This document shows positions 56,901-64,000 of a stretch of DNA of 64,000 nt, piece after piece. How positions within the stretch are numbered: position 1 is the first letter of the stretch; each line of letters starts with the position of its first letter. Both the position numbers and the translations under genes were made by a program. Under the pieces are notes generated by a model, which saw only the letters and a list, made by a program, of their open reading frames with translations, did no database searches and was not told where the DNA came from. Origin of the DNA: Mercenaria mercenaria (Eukaryota > Mollusca > Bivalvia > Venerida > Veneridae); NCBI RefSeq assembly GCF_021730395.1, contig NW_026463205.1, positions 1-64,000 of the forward strand, in the 5' to 3' direction.

Positions 56901-58568
56901 CTAACGGTTGATTAACTTTTATGGTTACTTTTCTACATTTTATAAGACTTAGAAAAGCAAATGTATGAGATAAGAATTATGAACTTTGAAAAATCTTTAC
57001 AATAAAATCAAAACATCATACTAGATTCTCCCATCAAGACCAGTGTTTCAAATCATAATTTAACCAGCGGTTAGTTTAACAGCCAGTAACAGTTTCGAAC
57101 CTGTTACTCTCTCTACTGAACTAAGCGACAGAAATACTTGTATTGAAACGGCAGCTACATAATGATAAGGAAAGTAAGATGACGTCACTTACCGAAATGG
57201 CTGTCGTTCATTACATTGATATTAATTAAATGGCTGAATATTTTTGTATGTGATGCAAATTCATATAATTTTTCGCCAGTTTTAATACTAGTAGTTCATC
57301 AAACTCTTTCTTAGTACAAATACTGTCAAATATTGCATACTATTATTCCCTTTTAAAATGTCAGTCTAACTCTAAGATATTAACCCTGTTTTTTGGATTG
57401 CATTTAATATATACTTTTGTAAAAACATGTGACTTTAGTCATGCCTCGTCTTCTAGCTCATTTTAGTAATGTACATACAAAGATTTTGAAATATGCATCC
57501 ATGTTTTCCCATATGGGGTAGAAAAACATTATTTGGACTTACTGTTTTCTTTTCTTTAGACCCTGCCGAGCTTTGCTTTATTTCGATGTCAATGGATGCG
57601 TCTATGTTGTCCTGTGGATAAAATAGGTCCAGTAAATGTAGTTGGTGCGCATTGTTTAAAATATCTGCAAATACTGATTTTTCAATGAGCATCTTATTCA
57701 ATATTTGCAGGAGTTTTTCATTAGCATGTGCTTCATCATGTAATTTATATTCAGTCTGGACGGATCTCATTTCCAAACTTGAAATCACACCTTTGCTGTA
57801 CAACTGGTCACAAATTGTCAGCGCATTCATGTATTGTACTATGTCTGGATACCTTTTCTTAAAGTTCATTTTTTCTGCAGAGCCTCGGTTTGTCCCAATA
57901 ACATTTAAACCTTTTTTTCCCTCTTGCACTACATCAGTGTCCTCCGAGGGATAAAACATGTCAAATAAATGTAGTTGGTGCGCATTATTTACTATCTCTA
58001 ACATTACTGACTTTTCAATACTCTTCGTACTCAATTTTTGCAGGAGTTCTCTGTTAGCCTGTGCATTACCATATGACCTATAGATAACATTGATGTTGTA
58101 CTTTTGAAAACATGTAATCAAACCTTTTTTGTGCAGCTGGACACATATTGTCGGCATATACATGTACTGTACTAAGTCTGGAAATCTTTTCTTCAAGTTC
58201 ATTTCTTCTGCAGTGCTTCGGTATGTCTCAAAGACATTTGAACCTTCTTTTTCCTCTTGCACTACATCAGTGTCATCCGGAGGATAAAACATTGCCAGTA
58301 AATTATGTTGATCCACCTCTCCTAAAATATTTGCCATTACTGACTTTTTTATATCCTTCGTATTCAATATGTTTAGAAGTTCCACGTTGGCATCTATTGT
58401 ACTGTGCGACTTGAGTGCAGCATGAATGGAATTCATTTCCTCATGTGTGATCAAATATCTCTGAAACAATTTAATACAGAATGGCAATGTCTCTATTTCA
58501 TGTACTAAATCTCGAAATTTCGTCTGTACATTCATTTTATCTCCAGCGCTTCGCTCCGTTTCAGTCAT
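53535..58568 (-). CDS. CARD-repeat serine protease (three exons seen)
   Basis: Exons on the minus strand are 58,568-57,543, 55,870-54,558 and 53,992-53,535. Exon 1 encodes three CARD-like death-fold modules of about 80 residues at a 110-residue period. The in-phase join to exon 2 uses donor ACA|GTAAGT and acceptor TTTCAG|ACT. Exon 2 has an unassigned region of about 270 residues, then a chymotrypsin-fold half with the His (TVRHMF, near 54,813) and Asp (RVDAAVVKI, near 54,642). Exon 3 brings the Ser (IGDSGSAVF, near 53,716) and ends KMENME. For exon 2/3 the phase-compatible donor is GCCG|GTATTA at 54,557; a stronger GTAAGT at 54,500 would be out of phase. No signal peptide is seen, so the protein is probably cytosolic. 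CARDs recruit partners by homotypic contacts; a CARD-activated protease in immune signalling or cell death is an inference. The 5' end is uncertain. Confidence 0.7.
53993..54557 (-). other. Intron between the protease exons
   Basis: About 565 bp, AT-rich, no repeats recognised. The alternative donor at 54,500 would add a hydrophobic stretch (EYIIALHITFIICT) to exon 2. It is out of phase with exon 3 but could end the protein in an alternative form. Confidence 0.55.
54558..55870 (-). other. Exon with unassigned region and protease His/Asp half
   Basis: It opens TYNSGASTLALETILQDSNP after an acceptor. The region to about residue 270 has several Cys and aromatic residues (RLACVSLMKSYLHYYNINK, YVSSYESISAENYAQEKD), and I do not recognise it. 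The protease half follows from EVAMGCSVGPKSGQYDATIG. The in-frame Met at 55,669 is internal and not taken as the start because the frame stays open upstream to a good acceptor. Confidence 0.7.
55871..57542 (-). other. Intron between CARD exon and protease exons
   Basis: About 1.67 kb with phase-0 ends. It contains a poly-T/poly-G run near 56,618-56,643 and a MITE at 56,863-57,101. No additional exon recognised. Confidence 0.6.
56863..57101. mobile_element. MITE, same family as 10,464-10,715, copy 2 (intronic)
   Basis: The left end CTGGACCGAGTTGTTCGAAA continues ...TTTAACAGGCAATTAAGC. The right end is the complement of GGTTCGAAACTGTTACTGGC, with AACTAACCGCTGGTTAAATT matching the left arm of copy 1. 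Non-coding. Confidence 0.8.
57543..58568 (-). other. Exon with three CARD-like modules
   Basis: Counting from the open-frame start at 58,574, the modules lie at about residues 19-97, 129-208 and 240-320. Each has a basic start (RFPDLVQYM, RYPDIVQYM), a CxQL-KGLIT-like helix pair (ICVQLHKKGLIT, ICDQLYSKGVIS), a NANRELLQKLSTKSIEKSV-like helix and HQLHLFDMFYP at the end. This is the six-helix rhythm of CARD domains. Linkers carry DTDVVQE repeats. The near-identical layout shows tandem duplication within the exon. An in-frame TAA lies 15 nt before the ATG at 58,568. Confidence 0.75.
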
Positions 58569-58589
58569 GTCCAAAGTCTCCTTTTATCA

Positions 58590-58733
58590 AATATGTCATC
58601 CTCATCCGGGGGAATTATCTGTAAGTGAGGTTTATCCACCTCCTCTAATACATTCACCATAGATGGGCTAGCTTTTTTCGTATTTTAGTCTTTGTTTCCA
58701 ATATTTTTATTGACTGATGTTGCGTCATGCGAC
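58590..58733 (-). pseudogene. Decayed fourth CARD module just upstream
   Basis: Read on minus from an acceptor-like TTCTTTTACAG at 58,734, the frame gives SHDATSVNKNIGNKD, a stop, NTKKASPSMVNVLEEVDKPH and PPDEDDIFDKRRLW. It aligns with the second half of module one (SHSTIDANVELLNILNTKD, SVMANILGEVDQHN, PPDDTDVV) and then goes out of frame with the CARD exon. So either the gene has lost its N-terminal modules, or the exon uses the later ATG, or the assembly has errors here. Confidence 0.6.
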
Positions 58734-59321
58734 TGTAAAAGAATACAAAATGACTTAGTTCCATCAATATAATTAATAATTAATCACTCAAATATCACAG
58801 AATCTCATAACTTCTATGTCTTAATCCAACCCAAGAAATATCTACACGGAATTTTATCTGCAGTGTACAGTAAGCATTGGTTTAGTTTGTATAATTATGA
58901 TCTGATATTTTGTATAAAAGCTGAGCTTTGGCATTTATGGCTTGTAAAATATAAGCCGTAAAATAAGGAAAACATGCTTATATAATCTTTTGTTTGCGTT
59001 AATAACTGTAAACAAAAACTTAAAACTTATTTTTATAAAAAATATAATATCGGAAAGGTTGTAACAAAATAAATTTAGGATAAAAGCTGTATTTCTGTAC
59101 TTGTCCGTATGGGAAAAAATCCGTGTTTTTCATTAACTTCAAATTATTGTAGAATGTTCCAAACACTAGATATTTTAATGAAATAACTTCTAAAATTAAA
59201 TCTAAACATTGTCTAGAAAGATATTTAATTTGTTTATATTTGCTATCGATGGTTTTGTCGGGGAATCATCTCAAAATGTACCATTTTTCGTGAAAACATG
59301 CATACCTCATCGGTGTGAAAT
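58734..59321. other. Upstream flank of the CARD-protease gene
   Basis: AT-rich. No further CARD-like exon is recognised and no convincing core promoter is seen. Confidence 0.4.
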
Positions 59322-59458
59322 GAGCAGTTAGCAGTTGCAGTAGTTGTAGCAGTTAACTGCTAGAACTGCTAGCAGTTACAGCAATTAACTGCTAGAACTG
59401 CTGGCAGTTACAGCAGTTAACTGCTACAACTGCTGGCAGTTGCAGCAGTTTACAGCTA
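59322..59458. repeat. Palindromic 32-bp tandem array (AGCAGTTAACTGCT)
   Basis: Three near-identical 32-bp units starting GCAGTTAACTGCTAGAACTG at about 59,350, with decayed units on both sides. Each unit holds the palindrome AGTTAACT inside GCAGTTAACTGC and a partial GCTAGCAG-type palindrome. A CCGGTATTACCGGT palindrome follows at 59,459. Confidence 0.85.
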
Positions 59459-59856
59459 CCGGTATTACCGGTTGTAAGTTATTATCCATAAAAGGGAAAT
59501 TAATCAGAAAAAAATTCCCCTTATAATTATCTTTCATTAAAACGAAAGTAGGGAATTCCAAATAGTAGAAATTATTTTCTTCTGCAAATAATTTACTTTA
59601 TTTTGCAAGAAAAAGCTGTCAACACCGTTGCTATGCAGTTACGTCACGATCACTAGGCAATTGGTGATCTTTGGATATTATCGTCCGTTACGCATGGTTT
59701 CTAGCCAGCATGCTATCATTAAGCCGGGTATCAGTTCTACCAACGGTATATAAGCACCAAAAGTCCGTGCAAATCTCTCTTTCTCGATTCAACACCGAAG
59801 ATAAACTACGCTGCTAAAAGCTCAATTTCACAGCTGTAAACTATATTACGTTTATC
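59459..59856. promoter_or_regulatory. Upstream region of the DIRS-like element with TATA box
   Basis: TATATAAG at 59,747-59,754 lies about 110 bp before the first ATG of the element and is a plausible core promoter. The left end of the element was not found. Confidence 0.4.
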
Positions 59857-62800
59857 ATGCCACGTGGTCGAGCCGTACGGAGGAGGAATTATGCTGCCGC
59901 TGGGCCATTGCAGCAAGGTGCTGCGGGTCGGAATCCTAATGCTAGGCGGGCACGCAACGTCAGTAATGCCGATGTCAATCCTGTCAACGATGACGCCATT
60001 GCCGGTCAAAGATTGGTTGATTCACATTGCCAGACGGACTCTCACCCTCTCCAAATCCGGTGGTAACTACACGGGGACAGAAGCGCACGAGTGATGACCT
60101 CGATGGTGCAAGCAACAGCTTATTACAGCCAAATGCGGGTAGGTCTATTATTGATTTTGAAATTATTATTAGGGATTCGCGTGTTCTTCCTCCGGACAAT
60201 TCACATCAGAGTTAAGGTTCCGATAATTTAAGTCTCGGTGTTGAAAATACTGCTCAGGATATTAATGTCCCATTTTTTCCCCAGTCTGTTTTCTAGTCTA
60301 CTTCAGGCGGCTTGTTTACGCCGCCGGATATGCGTTTAGCAGGAGATCATCTGGCCGCCCATGTTCCGACGTCAATTAAACAACAAATTTACAAGGGTGA
60401 ATACACTAAAAAGTTTGTAAGGAAAAAGTCGGTTCTATCGAGAGATGGACCGATGCCTTCATAATTTATGCATCTATTTATTTGTCCACACATTCTGATA
60501 AAGTTTACCAACTTTTGCATTACATGTTTACCATCAGAGAGTGTGCCGCGCGTCAAGGGGGATTCGCTTGGCGGACCTATGATGAACAGTTCCGCCTCCG
60601 ACAAGCACTAGTGCCTTCCCCTTGGTCAGCTAGTATTAACGATCTATGGTGGCACTGCGTCCAGGTGCAGGATAGTTCTAGGCCGACAACCCCTTTCAGC
60701 TAAAGATGCAATGACTTTAATGTCGAAACCTAAAACAGTTTAAAAACTAGGAGTCATACCCTTGCAACCACTTTACATTTCGGCAAGGATGGTCACCTGT
60801 TTTTACTAAATTAGTTTTAAATATATTTTTATAACTTTAGGCAAAATAAAAATCAGAAATAAGAGTCTTTGTGTTTTCGCTTTTCGGCAAAGGCCGACTC
60901 TGATTTTACCAATTTTATCAAACTTTTATCAAATTTTACCAATCCTAACCAAATTTTAAACAAGTTAAATTCATGGTTAATAGTATAACAAAGAAAATAA
61001 AATCAGGATAAAGGAATATCAAATACATGTATTCTGTTTAAAGTTAGGCCAGCAGTGTATATATGTATTAGGGACCTATGGTGGCATAAACAACGCCCAG
61101 TCCGAGAAAATAGGTACAAGAAAGACGCCACCATAGGAATAGCCAGTAGTGATGACGATCAGTAAGCATACAGACGACGACAGACAAGGGTAAACAAACA
61201 ACAGGTAAACAAGTAAATTTTAGGTAAAAATTCTCACGCGTAATTTAGACGTCGGGTACACAGGATTCACGTGTAAAACATTTATTAATCCATAGTTTTG
61301 CTTCAAATTTCCAGTATCGCTAAAGAACATATATAGCTAGACTACTAGAGCATTTTTAGTAAGATAATATAATTAAAACAAGCAAAATCATATAAAAACG
61401 GTCGAATTTTGATAAAACCAACTGTAAAATTTCATACAGCGCGATCGTAAATATCTTTTCTATACAATAAGTAAAGTAACTAATACCGACATAATCATTA
61501 AATTTAGACTTTAGGCTAGAAAGTGCAAAAAACAGATCTGAAAAGCATTAAAAATGTCAAAATGACAGCAATTTAAAAACATAGAGTAAAACGGTATCGG
61601 TAAAGTACATTGAATGTTTTAGAGTATATGGAGTAAGCATATTTATCGATATGACACAATTATGCAGTAGGCGTGGCGTGTAATCTATAAATAACCTGTG
61701 TACGGACAACAATCGGACGTATATAAATGATTTTTATTAAATGTGTTTTTTTTTAAAGTTTTAAAGTTTTTAAAGTTTTATGGTTAATAAAATAAAGCAG
61801 TAGAGTATAGATGTAGTTCATGGTCAGTGGCAGTTTTTCTCAGGCGTTTCATGAGGGTAAGAAAGGTAATAGCGGTTGATACCCTGGATGACAATGTTTA
61901 ATAAATTTAATTATATTTCTCATAATGTAATCATTATTTTGGCAATTTAGACACAATTCAGGGGGATACAACAATTAAAACAATGCAAAAACAATAAAAT
62001 ACTTCAGCCAAGACCCAGACATGTTCCAAAACTAACACCCGGGCCTTGAATTTAGGTCCCCTTTTAATTATATCATATGGATCTAATTCTTTGTACCGAC
62101 CTGTATCTGGCAACGGGTCTCAAAATTCAAATCTCGCTGGGCCTACGATTGATTAGTTTGACGGGAAACAGTCATAACTACGCAGCGCAGAGTAAACAAA
62201 TAAAAATAATCAAAACAAAACAAAACATCGAAACCTAAACAACGTTTCAAGAAAGCTATGCTATCCCTTATTGGCTCTTTGAATTTTTACTGCCGTGCTG
62301 TTGCAGCCGGCAGGCCGTTTATTCGTCGCTTGATCAATGCTACTTGTGGTTTCACAAAACCATTCCATCAAATACAGATCAATAAAGAAATCCGCCTTAA
62401 CCTACAAATGTGGTTAAATTTCGTTCAAAATTATAACGGGATTTCAGTGTTTCACGACCGCTTTTGGGTCACAAATGAGGACGTTCAGTTGTTTACGGAT
62501 AGCGCTGGGGGCCAAGACAGGGGTTTTGGAATATATTTCCACAGCCAATGGTGTAATGCTGAGTGGCCAGAATCATGCCACACATCGGGAATAACATCTG
62601 ATATTACGGTTTTGAATTATTTCCCATTCTTGTAGCATTATTTATTTCGGTCACTGACTTAAAAAATTAATTGTGACAATATTTCGGTAGTTCATATTTT
62701 GAACAAATTGTCATCAAAATCCGATCGTATCATGTGTTTAGTTAAATTTCTCACATTGAGGTGTTTGCAGTTAAACATCATTGTCAAATAGATCATATTC

Positions 62801-63310
62801 AAGGTCGTTCAAATATCGTTTGCGACGCATTATCTCGGTTTCAGTGGGACAGATTCAGACAGGTCGCTCCAGAAGCAGACGCAGTCCCTCGCCAAATACC
62901 TTCCTTTCTTTGGAATATCTTCAATTTAGAGCCGGGCAGTAACAGCCCTGAACTCCCTCTCAAACTACAACGTAGCGCTAAACGTATTTAGGCAATTCAG
63001 ACAAATTTACAAATTAGGCGATTTTTGGCCAACCCCAATTAAACACAGTTGTTTTTATTTCTCATTGTTCTGAGAAAGGACTTTTACCGAAAAGCATTTC
63101 AACCTATATTTCTGGTTTGAATTACTATCACAAACTGCACGGTTATCACGTCACCACTAGTAATTTTGTTATAAAGAAAATACTTGAGGGTTGCCATAGG
63201 AAACGTATTTCTAGGGAAAAAAGAGCACCGCTAACTTGGAATGTATTAGTTGTAGTGTGCTCGGTTTTAACACAGGTCGCACTTAATCATTATGAGTCAG
63301 TTCTATTTCT
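59857..63310 (+). mobile_element. DIRS-like tyrosine-recombinase retroelement, fossil, broken
   Basis: The left part (59,857-60,720) has an Arg/Ala-rich start and text such as GDHLAAHVPTSIKQQIYKGE and KVYQLLHYMFTIRECAARQG typical of the first protein of these elements. After about 1.5 kb without recognisable coding sequence, 62,240-62,990 has the end of a DIRS-type reverse transcriptase and RNase H (LSLIGSLNFYCRAVAAGRPF, VQLFTDSAGG, SNIVCDALSRFQW). 62,990-63,310 resembles the start of its tyrosine recombinase (SGLNYYHKLHGYH). It is heavily broken, with many breaks and a large missing or displaced middle, so it is probably old. Ends not identified. Confidence 0.65.
60720..62239. other. Non-coding stretch inside the DIRS-like fossil
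   Basis: AT-rich with no coding similarity recognised. CCTATGGTGGC and GCCACCATAGG form an inverted pair at 61,074-61,132. It probably represents later insertions that replaced or displaced the middle of the element. Confidence 0.45.
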
Positions 63311-64000
63311 ATAGGTCGCATAGCTTTCGAATAGGCAGAGCAATTGATTTAGCGCAGGCGGGTCTTTCGGCTGAAGTAATAAGTCATTAGGTCACTGGTC
63401 TTCAAAGTCTTATAGAATTTATATTCTTAATTAGCTTTCTTTTCAATATTTAGTGCCCACTTTTGCTGACGTCAGCAATTAGCCAAGAGTTTATAATTTA
63501 AATTTTACTACACTTAGACTATATTAGAGATGTACTGGACGAAAACTTACAGCAATAGTGTTAGTAGTTTAAGCCCTTTGGATGTAAAGCTTAATACTAC
63601 TGCTACAAAAGTCTGCTGAGCTGGAAATGTGAGATTATTACATGAAGGAAAATTTATGCACAGTGTTCTTTAAGAATTTTTGGGGTATAAATTTCTAGAA
63701 ATTTATTGTGGCGTAAAAATTCTGTCGGTCGAGGGTTGAACACGCGAGCCAGCAAAATTCACTGCTTATACACAAAATTATTCTATTATTTGATATTGTA
63801 TGGTATCTGTCTGTCGAATTTTCTCCTAAATCGATGTTGGGGCCTTGGCCTCATTCCCGTCGGTTTGGGGGCCTATTCGACTGACGTATTTATAGTAATA
63901 ATACACAGCGTAATTTGAATCGCGGTTAGATAAATTTTGATTGTAAGCCTGCAATTCTGTTTGCGTTTCTAGGTTTTGCCCAAGTGATCTGGCAATCCTA
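63311..64000. other. Window end, no gene seen
   Basis: AT-rich. Short open frames only; the 70-codon frame at 63,706-63,918 is hydrophobic without a recognisable family. Confidence 0.4.

Overview
The window looks like nuclear DNA of a marine bivalve, possibly a venerid-type clam. The reasons are AT-rich spliced genes, RING-less B-box/coiled-coil/propeller genes of the kind expanded in bivalves, and several dispersed repeats I recall from bivalve genomes. It holds few host genes and a dense, nested set of mobile elements. Species and database matches could not be checked.

Layout. 1-4.9 kb: dispersed and tandem repeats, including a minisatellite of about 1.1 kb. 4.9-8.0 kb: copy A of a segmental duplication carrying a decayed B-box/propeller gene. 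8.2-9.8 kb: a dispersed repeat and an eight-unit tandem array. 9.8-29.7 kb: copy B of the duplication, split by a 250-bp MITE, a 0.7-kb TACG-rich DNA element and a 15.8-kb Polinton (11,491-27,254). The Polinton has 168-bp terminal inverted repeats and the 6-bp target duplication AGGGTA. 29.7-34.9 kb: non-coding, with a 139-bp palindrome. 34.9-41.2 kb: a Ty3/Gypsy-type LTR element with an extra inverted LTR at its 3' end. 41.2-53.5 kb: mostly non-coding. It contains a histone-type stem-loop, a possible first exon with a YY1-like start, a 2.8-kb non-coding DNA element inserted in or beside the LTR of a miniature LTR element whose LTRs carry a tRNA-like Pol III promoter, decayed short tandem arrays and a second TACG-rich element. 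53.5-58.7 kb: the best host gene, on the minus strand. 59.3-63.3 kb: a palindromic array and a broken DIRS-like element.

The minus-strand gene has three (originally at least four) CARD-like death-fold repeats in one exon. This splices in phase to an exon with an unassigned region and the start of a chymotrypsin-fold protease, and then to an exon with the GDSG nucleophile. A CARD-array protease suggests an innate-immune or cell-death effector, similar in layout to the CARD-bearing trypsin-like proteases of bacterial gasdermin operons. This is an architectural inference only.

The Polinton is treated as a fossil. It carries a PLA2-like protein, integrase, protein-primed DNA polymerase, a set of virion-type genes and two fibre-like proteins with the same N-terminal peptide. 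The left genes run on plus, a central block on minus, and the ATPase and fibre on plus at the right. Many of its starts directly follow a TATATAA-type sequence.
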